Assembly (NCBI GenBank): GCA_900078405.1
Contig: FLTS01000001.1
Location: 558,001-622,000 of the forward strand
Reading direction: 5' to 3'
Length of the DNA stretch: 64,000 nt
Origin: an uncultured Stenotrophomonas sp.
Lineage (GTDB): Bacteria > Pseudomonadota > Gammaproteobacteria > Xanthomonadales > Xanthomonadaceae
This document shows positions 19,899-28,924 of this stretch, piece after piece. A model generated the notes under the pieces. That model saw only the letters and a program-made list of their open reading frames with translations, ran no database searches and was not told where the DNA came from. Numbering within the stretch: position 1 is the first letter of the stretch; each line of letters opens with the position of its first letter. Made by a program: the position numbers and the translations under genes.

Positions 19899-21401
19899 AT
19901 GAAATCACCGATCAAGCCTGAAACCCTGCTGGCCTGCCTGTTCGCCGTCGCGGGCATCGTATGTGGCCCATCGTCGCAGGCCGCTGCCGCGTCGTTGCAT
20001 CTCGTGCCGGTGCCGCAGTCGGTGCAAACGCAGCCCGGCGAATTGCGGATTTCAGGCGCGGTGGCGGTGGATGCAGCCGAGGCCGCGCCCGACGCGAAGC
20101 GTGCATTGGCCGAGGCGCTGGCGGGGCTGGGCATCGCCAGCGACGCTGCGGCGGCGACGCGCATCCACCTGCAGCTGGTGGAGGACGCGGCGTTGGGCGA
20201 GGAGGGCTACCGGCTGGTGGTGGCCGACGACATCGTTCTGGGCGCGCAGACCGATGTCGGCCTGCTGCATGCGGTGCAGAGCCTGCGCCAGCTGCTGCCG
20301 GCGCGGCCGCAGCCGGATTACGCGCTGCCGCACGTCACGATCACCGATGCCCCGGCCTACCGGTGGCGCGGTCTTTCGCTGGACGTGGCGCGCAGCTTCC
20401 TGCCGGTCGAATACCTGCGCAAGACCATCGACCGCATGGCGTTCTTCAAATTGAACAGGCTGCACCTGCACCTGACCGACGACCAGGGCTGGCGCATCGA
20501 GATCAAGCGCTACCCGAAGCTGGTGGAGATCGGCGGTGCCAGCGCGGTGAAGGGCGGGCGCAGCGGCTTCTACACGCAGGAAGAATTGAAGCAGCTGGTC
20601 GCCTACGCGCAGGCGCGCGGCGTCACCCTGGTGCCGGAGATCGACATGCCCGGCCACGTGCAGGCGGCGCTGGCCTCGTACAACGAACTGGCCTGCGACG
20701 ACGTGGAGAACCTGTCGCCCTATTCGGGGCTGGAAGTGGGTTTCAGCGTGTTGTGCCTGGACAAGCCGGAGGTGGTGTATCCCTTCGTCCGTAACGTGCT
20801 GGAAGAGGTGCTGGCGGTTTTCCCGTCGAAGGAAATCCACATCGGCGGCGACGAGATCAAGCATCCGCTGTATGCCGACTTCGTGGCCCGCACCGCAGCG
20901 ATGGTGCAGGAGATGGGGCGCACCCCCATCGCATGGGAGGAGGGCTCGGTGGCCGACACCGGCCCGCAGCTGATGCTGCAGCTGTGGAACGACGGCTATG
21001 CCATCGATGCGGCGGTGGCGAAGGGGCATCCGTTGGTCCTGTCGCCGTGCTCGTATTTCTACATCGACCACGGCAATTACGCCGGCCAGCCCGAAACCTA
21101 CGACTGGTGCCGCAAGGAGGGCGTGCCGCTGGCGCGGCTCTACGGCTTCGACCCGGCGCCGTTCAGGACGGCGGTGGGCATCGAGGCGGCGCTGTGGACC
21201 GAGCTGGTGCATACCGACGCGGCGGCGGACAACCGGCTATGGCCGCGTCTGGCGGCGACCGCGGAACTGGCGTGGAGCCCGGCCGCGCAGCGCGGTTACG
21301 CCGGCTTCGTGCAACGCATGGGGGCGCTGCGTCCGTATCTGGATGCGATGGGCATCGACTACCACGCCGAGCCGGATCTGGGCTGGGCGGAAGGGGAGTA
21401 G
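19899..21401 (+). CDS. beta-N-acetylhexosaminidase, GH20 family
   Basis: A 500-residue exported glycosidase. The start at 19899 gives a signal peptide (KPETLLACLFAVAGIVCGPSSQAAA). A GH20b-like N-terminal domain leads to the TIM barrel, with YRWRGLSLDVARSF, LHLHLTDDQGWRIE and PEIDMPGH. The catalytic pair D318-E319 in IHIGGDE is the family's substrate-assisted active site. It would release terminal GlcNAc or GalNAc from chitin oligomers, glycans or peptidoglycan fragments in the periplasm or outside. The TAG stop is made by the first bases of a palindromic repeat. The next gene is convergent. Confidence 0.92.
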   Translation: MKSPIKPETLLACLFAVAGIVCGPSSQAAAASLHLVPVPQSVQTQPGELRISGAVAVDAAEAAPDAKRALAEALAGLGIASDAAAATRIHLQLVEDAALGEEGYRLVVADDIVLGAQTDVGLLHAVQSLRQLLPARPQPDYALPHVTITDAPAYRWRGLSLDVARSFLPVEYLRKTIDRMAFFKLNRLHLHLTDDQGWRIEIKRYPKLVEIGGASAVKGGRSGFYTQEELKQLVAYAQARGVTLVPEIDMPGHVQAALASYNELACDDVENLSPYSGLEVGFSVLCLDKPEVVYPFVRNVLEEVLAVFPSKEIHIGGDEIKHPLYADFVARTAAMVQEMGRTPIAWEEGSVADTGPQLMLQLWNDGYAIDAAVAKGHPLVLSPCSYFYIDHGNYAGQPETYDWCRKEGVPLARLYGFDPAPFRTAVGIEAALWTELVHTDAAADNRLWPRLAATAELAWSPAAQRGYAGFVQRMGALRPYLDAMGIDYHAEPDLGWAEGE

Positions 21402-21469
21402 GTCGGGGCCACGCCCCCGACATGGGCTTGCCGAGATAGCCCCCGTGTCGGGGTGTAGCCTCGACCTAC
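21398..21469. repeat. palindromic repeat, GTAGGTCGGGG family, supplying stops to both convergent genes
   Basis: The left arm GTAGGTCGGGGCCACGCCCC and the right arm GGGGTGTAGCCTCGACCTAC are an imperfect inverted pair. The TAG of the left arm (21399-21401) is the stop of the hexosaminidase. On the other strand the right arm reads GTAGGTCGAGG, and its TAG is the stop of the NodT-type gene (21466-21468). The two genes therefore end exactly at the edges of the element. Confidence 0.9.
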
Positions 21470-22890
21470 CCGGGAGTGCCGCCGCCGAGGGCCTTGTACA
21501 GCGTCACGTCGTTGACCAGCTGGCTGCGGCGCACCTGCGCCAGCGACAGTTCGGCGTTGCGGCGGGTCTGCTGCGCTTCCAGCCAGGTGCGCAGGTCGGT
21601 GGCGCCGGCGCGGTAGCGCACTTCGTACAGGCGGGCGATTTCCACCGCCTCGTCGTGCGAGGCCTGCGCTGCGGCAACCTGTTCGGCCAGCTGCTCGCGC
21701 GCGGACAGGGCGTTGTCCACTTCCGACAGGGCGGTATGCAGCGTCTTGCGGAAGTCGTTGGCGGCGATCTGGTAGGACAGGTCGGCCGAGTCGATGTTCA
21801 GCTGCATCTGCCGGAACTTCAGGAACGGCAGGCTCAGGCCGGCGCCCAGCGTCGCCACCGGGTTGCGCAGCACGTCGCCGAGCGAGGGCGCGGAGCTGCC
21901 CACCGAACCGGTCAGGCTCAGGCTCGGGTAGTAGCTGGTGGCGGTGACCTTGATGTTGGCCAGCGACTGGCGCAGCCGCAGTTCGGCCGCGCGCAGGTCG
22001 GGGCGGCGCGCCAGCAGCTCGGCCGGCAGGCCCTCGGCCACGGCCGGGCTGTGGGTGACGAGCAGGTCCTGCGGTTCGTCGGCCAGCGGCCACGGCTGGC
22101 CGTCCAGCAGCACGGTCAGGGCGTTGCGGGTTTCCACCCGTTGCTGTTCCAGCTGCGCCTGCGCGGCGCGCTGGCTCTCGATGTTCTGCCGCGCCTGCCG
22201 CACTTCCAGCCGCGATACGGCTCCGGCGTCAAACTGCGATTGCACCAGCGCGGCGGTGCGCTCCAGCCGCTCGAGATTGGCCTGGCCGCTGGCGATGGCC
22301 TGGTTGAGGTAGGCCAGCTGCCAGTACAGCTCGCAGCTCTGGCCGATCAGGCTGAGCACGGTGTTCTGCAGATCCTGCGCGGTGGCCTGCGCTTCCCAGC
22401 GGGCGATGTCGCGCTGGCCGCGCAGCTTGCCCCACAGGTCCAGTTCCCAGCCCAGCGACACGCTGGCGCTGTGGTTGCGCGACCAGTCGTCGCTGCTATC
22501 GATGCGGCGGCTGCCGTTGGCGCTGGCCGAGCCGGATGCCTGCGGCCACAGCTCGGCGCCGGCCAGCCCGGCCTGCGCGCGGGCGCGCTCCAGCTTCAGG
22601 CCGGCCGAGGCCATGTCGGTGTTGCCGTCGAGCACGCGCTCGACCAGCCGGTCCAGCCGCGGGTCGGCGAAACCCTGCCACCACGCGTCGGCGCGGACGT
22701 CGGCCGGCGGTGCGGTGAGGTCGCGCTCGATGGCCTGCACCGGGGCATTGATGGTGGCGTCGCCGCGCCCGTAGCCGGCGGGCACGCGCAGGTCGGCGGC
22801 CGGGTCGGCGCTGGGCGTGGTGGCACAGCCGGCGACGAGTGCGGCGAGGGTGGCGGAAAGCAGCAGCGGGCGGAAGGTGTTCATGCTCAT
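21466..22890 (-). CDS. NodT-family outer-membrane efflux lipoprotein (TolC-like)
   Basis: A 474-residue outer-membrane factor. A lipoprotein signal ends LVAGC, with C22 the lipidated residue. The two internal repeats typical of OprM/NodT are visible (TSAGLKLERARAQAGLAGAEL... and AELRLRQSLANIKVTATSYYPSLSL), with long heptad-rich helices. It is the third gene of a minus-strand operon after the MacA- and MacB-like genes and would form the outer-membrane duct of that pump. A second ATG two codons in (22884) could be the start. A palindromic repeat lies between this gene and macB. Confidence 0.88.
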   Translation of the reverse strand: MSMNTFRPLLLSATLAALVAGCATTPSADPAADLRVPAGYGRGDATINAPVQAIERDLTAPPADVRADAWWQGFADPRLDRLVERVLDGNTDMASAGLKLERARAQAGLAGAELWPQASGSASANGSRRIDSSDDWSRNHSASVSLGWELDLWGKLRGQRDIARWEAQATAQDLQNTVLSLIGQSCELYWQLAYLNQAIASGQANLERLERTAALVQSQFDAGAVSRLEVRQARQNIESQRAAQAQLEQQRVETRNALTVLLDGQPWPLADEPQDLLVTHSPAVAEGLPAELLARRPDLRAAELRLRQSLANIKVTATSYYPSLSLTGSVGSSAPSLGDVLRNPVATLGAGLSLPFLKFRQMQLNIDSADLSYQIAANDFRKTLHTALSEVDNALSAREQLAEQVAAAQASHDEAVEIARLYEVRYRAGATDLRTWLEAQQTRRNAELSLAQVRRSQLVNDVTLYKALGGGTPG

Positions 22891-22921
22891 TTTCAGGGGC
22901 TTCCAGAAACTCTCTGATTCG

Positions 22922-23013
22922 TCATTCCCGCGAAGGCGGGAATCGCTCTTGCTTCGGACTCTTCAGCCCGAGGAGTTGAAAGTGACAAACGATTCCCGCC
23001 TTCGCGGGAATGA
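22922..23013. repeat. inverted pair of REP-like CATTCCCGCGAAGGCGGGAATC elements
   Basis: Each unit is itself a short hairpin (TTCCCGC/GCGGGAA). The left unit GTCATTCCCGCGAAGGCGGG (ending AATCG at 22945) and the right unit CGATTCCCGCCTTCGCGGG (ending AATGAC at 23013) are exact reverse complements about 45 bases apart. They lie between the macB-like stop and the NodT gene start, within the efflux operon. Confidence 0.88.
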
Positions 23014-23038
23014 CGGTAGTGATGTTTCAAAGTGTTAT

Positions 23039-24991
23039 TCACTCGCGGGCCAGTGCCTCGACCGGGTCGAGCTGGGCGGCGTTGCGGGCCGGCAGGAAGC
23101 CGAACGCCACGCCGATCAAGGTCGAGCAGGCGAAGGCGGCGACGATCGAGCCGGTGGAGAACAGCAGGGTGAAGCTGGCGCCGAAGCTCTTGAACGCCCA
23201 GCCGATGCCCAGCGCCAGGGCGATGCCGAGCACGCCGCCGAGCAGGCACACCAGCACCGCCTCGATCAGGAACTGCTGGCGGATGTCGCTCTGGCGTGCG
23301 CCCACGGCCATGCGCACGCCGATCTCGCGGGTACGTTCGGTCACCGACACCAGCATGATGTTCATCACGCCGATGCCGCCCACCACCAGCGCGATGGCGG
23401 CGATGGCGCCGATCAGCAGGGTCATGGTGCGGGTGGTGGACTCGATGGTTTCGCGGATTTCGGCGGTGTTGCTGAGGAAGAAATCCTCGGTGCCGTGGCG
23501 CAGGGTCAGCAGCCGGGTGATGGCCGACTGCGCCGCGTCCATCGGCGTGTCGTCCTTCACCCGCAGGGTGATGCTGCTGAGGTGGCTCTGGCCGAGCATG
23601 CGCGCCATCACCGTGGTGTAGGGCACCCACACGTTGAGGCTGGTGCTGCCGCCGAAGCCCATCGACTGGCGTTTGGCGATGCCGACCACCCGCGCCGGCA
23701 CGTTGCCCAGCAGCACCACCTTGCCCAGCGGATCGTCGCTGCCGAACAGCTGGCTGGCGGTGTTCTCGTCGATCACCACCACCTGCGCCAGCGCCTTGAC
23801 CTCGCCGGCGTCGAAGTAGCGGCCGGACACCAGGGTCATGCCCTTGACCCGGAAATACTGCTCGCCGATGCCGCTGACCTGCGCCGAGGCGGCCTTGTTG
23901 CCGACCCGCGCGGTCACCGAACTGGACACGCTGGGGGTGGCGCTGTCGATGTAGCTCTGGGTGGCCAGCGCGTCGGCGTCGCTGCCCTTGAGTGTCTGCA
24001 CCCGGCCCGAGCGCATGTCGCCGAAGCCGCGGCCGGGGTACACGTCGATGGTGTTGGTGCCCAGTGCGCTGATGTTCTGCAGGATCTGCTGCTGCGAGCC
24101 GTTGCCCATCGCCACCACCGACACCACCGAGGCGATGCCGATGATGATGCCGAGCATGGTCAGGAAGGTGCGCAGACGGTGCGCGTTCATCGCCAGCAGG
24201 GCCATGCGGAAGGCTTCGAGGAAACGGTCGCGCGCGGCCTGGAAGGCGCTGCCGCCGGTCTTCGCCGGCACCGTGCGTTGCCGCGGCTGGAACCCGGCCA
24301 CCTTGTCGTTGCCGCGGTCGGCGACGATTTCGCCGTCGTGGATCTCGATGATGCGCTGGGCGTGCTCGGCCACGTGCATGTCGTGGGTGACGATGATGAT
24401 GGTGTGGCCCTCGGCGTGCAGCTCACCGAGGATCTTCATCACTTCCTCGCCCGAGGCGCTGTCCAGCGCGCCGGTGGGCTCGTCGGCCAGGATCACCTCG
24501 CCGCCGTTCATCAGCGCACGTGCGATCGATACGCGCTGCTGCTGGCCGCCGGACAGCTGGCCGGGCTTGTGGCCCATGCGTTCGTCCAGCCCCAGCCGCG
24601 CCAGCAGCGCCTCGACGCGCTGGCGCCGCGCCGCCGCCGGGGTACCGGCGTAGACCGCGGGCACTTCCACGTTGCCACGTGCGTCGAGGTCGCCGAGCAG
24701 GTGGTAGCGCTGGAAGATGAAGCCGAAATGCTCGCGGCGCAGTTCGGCCAGTTCGTCCGGCTCCATCCTGCCGGTCTCGCGCCCGGCCACCTTGTAGGAG
24801 CCGACGGTGGGGCGGTCCAGGCAGCCGAGGATGTTCATCAGCGTGGACTTGCCCGAGCCGGACTGGCCGACGATGGCGACCATCTCGCCGGCGTGGATGT
24901 CGAGGTTGACGTCCTTGAGCACGGCGATGGTGTCCTCGCCGGCCGGGAATTCGCGGCGCAGGTCGCGCAGTTGCAGCAGCGGCTGGTTCAT
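23039..24991 (-). CDS. macB: MacB-like ABC transporter (ATPase plus permease)
   Basis: A 650-residue fused transporter. The ATPase half (about 1-230) has Walker [10 protein letters not shown], signature LSGGQQQR and Walker [13 protein letters not shown]. The permease half starts near residue 275 with a membrane helix ([22 protein letters not shown]), a large periplasmic domain and three C-terminal helices, including the FtsX-type [31 protein letters not shown]. This is the MacB layout; MacAB-TolC exports macrolides, peptides or lipoprotein-like substrates. The ATG overlaps the MacA-like stop by four bases. A longer reading upstream runs through the macA gene in another frame and is not real. 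Confidence 0.92.
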   Translation of the reverse strand: MNQPLLQLRDLRREFPAGEDTIAVLKDVNLDIHAGEMVAIVGQSGSGKSTLMNILGCLDRPTVGSYKVAGRETGRMEPDELAELRREHFGFIFQRYHLLGDLDARGNVEVPAVYAGTPAAARRQRVEALLARLGLDERMGHKPGQLSGGQQQRVSIARALMNGGEVILADEPTGALDSASGEEVMKILGELHAEGHTIIIVTHDMHVAEHAQRIIEIHDGEIVADRGNDKVAGFQPRQRTVPAKTGGSAFQAARDRFLEAFRMALLAMNAHRLRTFLTMLGIIIGIASVVSVVAMGNGSQQQILQNISALGTNTIDVYPGRGFGDMRSGRVQTLKGSDADALATQSYIDSATPSVSSSVTARVGNKAASAQVSGIGEQYFRVKGMTLVSGRYFDAGEVKALAQVVVIDENTASQLFGSDDPLGKVVLLGNVPARVVGIAKRQSMGFGGSTSLNVWVPYTTVMARMLGQSHLSSITLRVKDDTPMDAAQSAITRLLTLRHGTEDFFLSNTAEIRETIESTTRTMTLLIGAIAAIALVVGGIGVMNIMLVSVTERTREIGVRMAVGARQSDIRQQFLIEAVLVCLLGGVLGIALALGIGWAFKSFGASFTLLFSTGSIVAAFACSTLIGVAFGFLPARNAAQLDPVEALARE

Positions 24992-26337
24992 CGGCGCGGG
25001 CCACCCATCATCATCGGCCCACGCATGGTGCTGCGGGCGCTGGCGCGCTCGGCGTCGGTCACTTCGCCGACCACCACCAGGTCGCCCTCGGCCAGGCCTT
25101 CGAGCACCTCGACGCTGGAGCCGTTGTTCAGGCCGGCCTTGATCCGGCGCGGCTCGGGCTGGCCGTCCTTGCCGACCACGCGCACGATGTAGCTGTTGCT
25201 GGCAGCCAGTGCGGCCGCATCGGGCTGCTGGCGGCGCGGGCGCTGCGCGCCGTCGCCCTGCGGGCGTGCCGCGTTGCCGTTGCCGCGCTGGCGCGGGGCG
25301 TCGCCGTCGGCACGGCCGGGGCCGCCCTCGGGCACCTTGGGGCCGAGGGCGACGGTGGGGATCAGCAGCGCGTCCCTGGCCTGTGCCAGCAGCACCGACA
25401 CCTGCGCGGTCATGTCGATGCGCAGGGTGCCATCCGGGTTCTCCACGTCGAACAGCGCGTTGTAGTAGACCGCTGAGCTGGAGCTGGAGGAGGACGAACT
25501 GCTGCTGGTGCTGTCCGAGCTGATCGAGGCCGGCGCAGGGTTCACCGTGCGCAGCTTGGCTTCGTACTTGTGGTCCGGGTTGCCGAGGATGGTGAAGTAC
25601 ACCGGCATGCCCGCCTTGACCTTGACCACGTCGGCCTCGGAAATCTCGGCGTTGACCGTCACCAGGTCCAGCCGCGCCAGCTTGACGATGGTCGGTGCCG
25701 ACTGGTTGGCGTTGACGGTGCGGCCTTCCTCGGCCACCACCGCCACCACGGTACCGTCGATCGGCGCGGTGATGCGGGTGTAGCCGAGGTTGGCGCGGGC
25801 GGTGCCCAGCTCGGTTTCGCGCTGCCGGGTCTGCGCGTCGAGCGCGCGCACCTGCGCCCGCGCGGTGGCCAGCTTGGCCTCGGCGCCTTCGTACTCGGCG
25901 CGCGAGGTGGCCTCGTCGGCCAGCATCTGCTTCTGCCGTTCGAACGCCAGCTCGGCCTCGCGCAGCGTGGCCTGTTGCACCGCGCGCTGGGCACGGATGT
26001 TCTCCAGCGCCGCCTCGGCGTTCATCAGGCTGTTCTGCTGGGTGGTGGAGTCGATCTCGGCGATCAGGTCGCCCTGCTTGACCACGTCGCCCAGTTGCAC
26101 CTTCAGCGACTTGATCTGGCCCGAGGCCTGCGCGCCAACGCTGACCAGTGTGTAGGCGTCGATCACGCCGGTGGCGTCCACGGTCTGCTCCAGGTTGCCG
26201 CGGGTCACCGGCGAGGTCGCCAGCGAGGGCGCGGCCGGCTTGCGCAGGCCCCAGTAGAGGGCGGCGGCGACCAGCACGAGCAGGGCGGCGGCCAGCAGGA
26301 GGCGATTGCGGCGGGTCTTGGGCAGGGGCAACTTCAC
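24988..26337 (-). CDS. macA: MacA-like periplasmic adaptor (HlyD/RND type)
   Basis: A 449-residue adaptor if started at the GTG at 26337, which places one membrane helix ([19 protein letters not shown]) at about residues 10-28. Lipoyl-type halves ([47 protein letters not shown]) flank a coiled-coil hairpin. An ATG at 26418 is an alternative start. Two features are unusual: eleven consecutive serine codons of mixed type (25474-25506) in the beta-barrel region, and an Arg/Gly/Gln-rich insertion ([20 protein letters not shown] and onward) before the C-terminal domain. It is the first gene of the efflux operon, divergent from a two-component system. Confidence 0.87.
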   Translation of the reverse strand: MKLPLPKTRRNRLLLAAALLVLVAAALYWGLRKPAAPSLATSPVTRGNLEQTVDATGVIDAYTLVSVGAQASGQIKSLKVQLGDVVKQGDLIAEIDSTTQQNSLMNAEAALENIRAQRAVQQATLREAELAFERQKQMLADEATSRAEYEGAEAKLATARAQVRALDAQTRQRETELGTARANLGYTRITAPIDGTVVAVVAEEGRTVNANQSAPTIVKLARLDLVTVNAEISEADVVKVKAGMPVYFTILGNPDHKYEAKLRTVNPAPASISSDSTSSSSSSSSSSSAVYYNALFDVENPDGTLRIDMTAQVSVLLAQARDALLIPTVALGPKVPEGGPGRADGDAPRQRGNGNAARPQGDGAQRPRRQQPDAAALAASNSYIVRVVGKDGQPEPRRIKAGLNNGSSVEVLEGLAEGDLVVVGEVTDAERASARSTMRGPMMMGGPRR

Positions 26338-26537
26338 GGTGGTCTCGCGCTCGGGGCCGCTGAATGCGGCGTCGGCGACAGTCTGGCCGGCGCGCACGGC
26401 GGCCACAACGCACGGCATGTGTCGGCGTGTGTCGGCGGGCAGGTATGGTGTATCACCGTGTATCAGGCGGTGCGGACGATGCAGTGCGAAACACGTGCGG
26501 GCGCGCATTCCGGCCCGCGAGCAGGGATCATTGCGCC

Positions 26538-27266
26538 ATGAAGGAAACCCAAGCCATGCACCGCCTGCTGGTGGTTGACGACGACAGCGACATCCGTGGC
26601 CTGTTGGCCGAGCAGCTCGGCCGCGCCGGCTACGCGGTGAGCACCGCCGCCGATGGCGCGCAGATGCGCCAGACGCTGGCGCGCGAGCACGTCGACCTGA
26701 TCGTGCTCGACCTCAACCTGCCGCGCGAGGACGGGCTGGCGCTGTGCCGCGAGCTGCGCGCGCGCTCGTCCACCCCGGTCATCATGCTCACCGCCCGCGC
26801 CGAGCCAATCGACCGCGTACTCGGGCTGGAGATGGGTGCCGACGACTACCTGGCCAAGCCGTTCGAGCCGCGCGAGCTGCTGGCGCGTATCCGCAATGTA
26901 CTGCGGCGGACCGAGGCGCTGCCGGCCAACCTGGAGCCGCTGGCGATGCGCCGGGCCACGTTCTCCGGCTGGGTGTTCGACCTCGAACGCCGCCACCTGG
27001 TCGATCCGGCCGGGCGCGTGGTGATGCTGTCCGGCGCCGAGTTCCGGCTGCTGCGGGTGTTCGTCGCCCATGCCAACAAGGTGCTCTCGCGCGAACAGCT
27101 GGTGGCGCTGAGCAGCGGCCGCAGCTACGAGGCGCAGGACCGCGCCATCGACCTGCAGGTCAGCCGCCTGCGGCAGAAGCTGGGCGATGCCGGTGGCAGC
27201 GACGGGCTGGTCAAGACCGTGCGCAACGAGGGCTACGTGTTTGCCAGCGCGGTGGAACTGGAATGA
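26538..27266 (+). CDS. OmpR-family response regulator
   Basis: A 242-residue regulator. The receiver domain has acidic residues VVDDD, phosphoacceptor D58 in VLDLNLP, a conserved T in MLTARAE and K in LAKPFEP. The C-terminal winged-helix domain reads LSGAEFRLLRVF...QVSRLRQKLG...TVRNEGYVF. Two starts are possible: 26538 (AGGGA ten bases upstream) and 26556 (AAGGA ten bases upstream). The stop overlaps the histidine kinase ATG by four bases. The 200-base region shared with the divergent efflux operon makes that operon a likely target. Confidence 0.92.
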   Translation: MKETQAMHRLLVVDDDSDIRGLLAEQLGRAGYAVSTAADGAQMRQTLAREHVDLIVLDLNLPREDGLALCRELRARSSTPVIMLTARAEPIDRVLGLEMGADDYLAKPFEPRELLARIRNVLRRTEALPANLEPLAMRRATFSGWVFDLERRHLVDPAGRVVMLSGAEFRLLRVFVAHANKVLSREQLVALSSGRSYEAQDRAIDLQVSRLRQKLGDAGGSDGLVKTVRNEGYVFASAVELE

Positions 27267-28660
27267 CGCGGCTGCGGCGGTTCCTGTCATCGATGGCCGG
27301 GCGGCTGTTCGTCATCCTGCTGCTGGGGATGATGGCCGCGGCGGTCGGCGCGACCTTGCTGGCCGAAAACCGCCGCTTGCAGGAGTTTGAGCGGCAGAAG
27401 CTGGCGCGCATCGCCGACCGCTTGCAGGGCTTCGTCAACCTGCTCGACGGCAACCCCGAGCTGCGCTCGCGGCTGCTGGCCTCCGGCGGACCGAGCGTGC
27501 GCGAGGTACACGGTGACTACCGCACCGGCGAGGCCGATCAGGCGTTGATGGACGTGCTTGCCAGCCGCGAAGGGCCGGTCGCCGCCGCGCAGGTGCGTGC
27601 CACCAGCTACCGCAGTTGCCTGCCGCCGTTGGGGTTCATGCCCTCGCGCGAACGCGGCGAGCACCGCCACCCGCGCGAACGCGACCCCGGTTTCATCCCG
27701 CCGCGCTGCCGTCTGGTGGAGCTGCACCTGAGCGATGGCACGCCGCTGCGGCTGGCGCTGGAATACCCGGCGGTGGCGCGCAGCGCCGGCTCCGCGTTCG
27801 ATCCGCTGTTCCTGTCGCTGCTGGTGCTGGCCATCGCGGTGCTGGCCTATGTGGTGGCGCGCATCGCCAGCACCCCGCTGCAGCGGCTGGCCGCCGCCGC
27901 CACCGAGCTGGGCCAGGACCTGCAGCGCGACCCGCTGCCGGTGGCCGGGCCGCTGGAGGTGCGGCGCGCGGCCGAGGCGTTCAACGCCATGCAGCAGCGC
28001 CTGCAACGCCACCTCGGCGAACGCACACAGATGCTGGCGGCGATCACCCACGATCTGCAGACCCCGGTCACGCGGCTGCGGCTGCGGCTGGAAAACGTCA
28101 CCGACGAAGTGCTGCGCGAACGCCTGATCGCCGACCTTGCCGCGATGCAGGCGCTGATCCGCGAAGGGCTGGAACTGGCGCGCAGCGCCGAGAGCGCCGA
28201 GCAGCGCGCTGCGCTCGATCTGGATTCGCTGCTGGAAAGCGTGGCCGAGGACGCGGCCGAGGCCGGCCATGCGGTGGCCTTCGAGCAGGGCTGTGGCGCG
28301 GTGCTGATGCTGCGGCCGCTGGCGATGCACCGGTTGTTCTCCAACCTGGTGGACAACGCGGTCAAGTACGGCCATGCCGCGCGCATCCGTGCCGAGGTGC
28401 GCGACGGGCAGGTCGAAGTGCGTATCCGCGACGACGGCCCCGGCTTGGCGACGGAGGAACTGGAAGCGGTGTTCACCCCGTTCCTGCGGCTGGAGACTTC
28501 GCGTTCGCGCGAAACCGGCGGCGCCGGCCTCGGCCTGACCATCGCCCGCGCGTTGGCCGAGAAGGACGGTGCCACACTGCAATTGCGCAACCATCCCGAG
28601 GGCGGGCTGGAGGCGGTGGTCAACTGGCCGGCCCCGGCATGGAGCCCGGCGCGGCGTTGA
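27263..28660 (+). CDS. sensor histidine kinase (EnvZ/OmpR-partner type)
   Basis: A 465-residue membrane kinase. One helix near the N-terminus (LFVILLLGMMAAAVGATLL), a periplasmic loop of about 150 residues, a second helix (PLFLSLLVLAIAVLAYVVARIA), HAMP, then the H-box AITHDLQTPVTRLR with H263. ATPase boxes are NLVDNAVKYG (N), RIRDDGPGL (G1) and TGGAGLGLTIA (G2). The periplasmic part has a histidine/arginine-rich stretch (SRERGEHRHPRERDPG) that might bind metal or an anionic ligand. Overlap with the regulator gene shows they are a pair. Confidence 0.92.
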   Translation: MTRLRRFLSSMAGRLFVILLLGMMAAAVGATLLAENRRLQEFERQKLARIADRLQGFVNLLDGNPELRSRLLASGGPSVREVHGDYRTGEADQALMDVLASREGPVAAAQVRATSYRSCLPPLGFMPSRERGEHRHPRERDPGFIPPRCRLVELHLSDGTPLRLALEYPAVARSAGSAFDPLFLSLLVLAIAVLAYVVARIASTPLQRLAAAATELGQDLQRDPLPVAGPLEVRRAAEAFNAMQQRLQRHLGERTQMLAAITHDLQTPVTRLRLRLENVTDEVLRERLIADLAAMQALIREGLELARSAESAEQRAALDLDSLLESVAEDAAEAGHAVAFEQGCGAVLMLRPLAMHRLFSNLVDNAVKYGHAARIRAEVRDGQVEVRIRDDGPGLATEELEAVFTPFLRLETSRSRETGGAGLGLTIARALAEKDGATLQLRNHPEGGLEAVVNWPAPAWSPARR

Positions 28661-28924
28661 CGACTGCGCGTCCAACGTTCTGTGTCGATGAACCAGTCGC
28701 GTTCATCACGAATTGCCGGCCCGGCGGTTTCATCGCCTGCCACGGTGGCCGGGAATGGGGGCTGCTGCCGGGACCGCGGCAGTGCGAGCGGCCGAGAACG
28801 GCGGCCGCAACCGGGTGGAGAGTGCGGGGCGGCTGGCCTGATGCGCCATGAATGGCGGGCCGGCGCGGGCTGCGCCGGTGGGGCGGGCGCCCTACCATAT
28901 GCCGAATCCACCCACGCCGTACCC
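28661..28924. other. intergenic region before the propeller-GGDEF gene
   Basis: 264 bases with no convincing gene, although the frame of the next gene is open through it. A sequence resembling a -10 box (TACCAT, 28895-28900) lies about 25 bases before the next ATG. No terminator for the histidine kinase gene stands out. Confidence 0.35.

Noticed and set aside
23039..26413. Apparent giant MacB protein of 1124 residues
   Set aside because: The upstream extension is the macA gene read in another frame; the true ATG at 24991 overlaps the macA stop and gives the standard MacB length.
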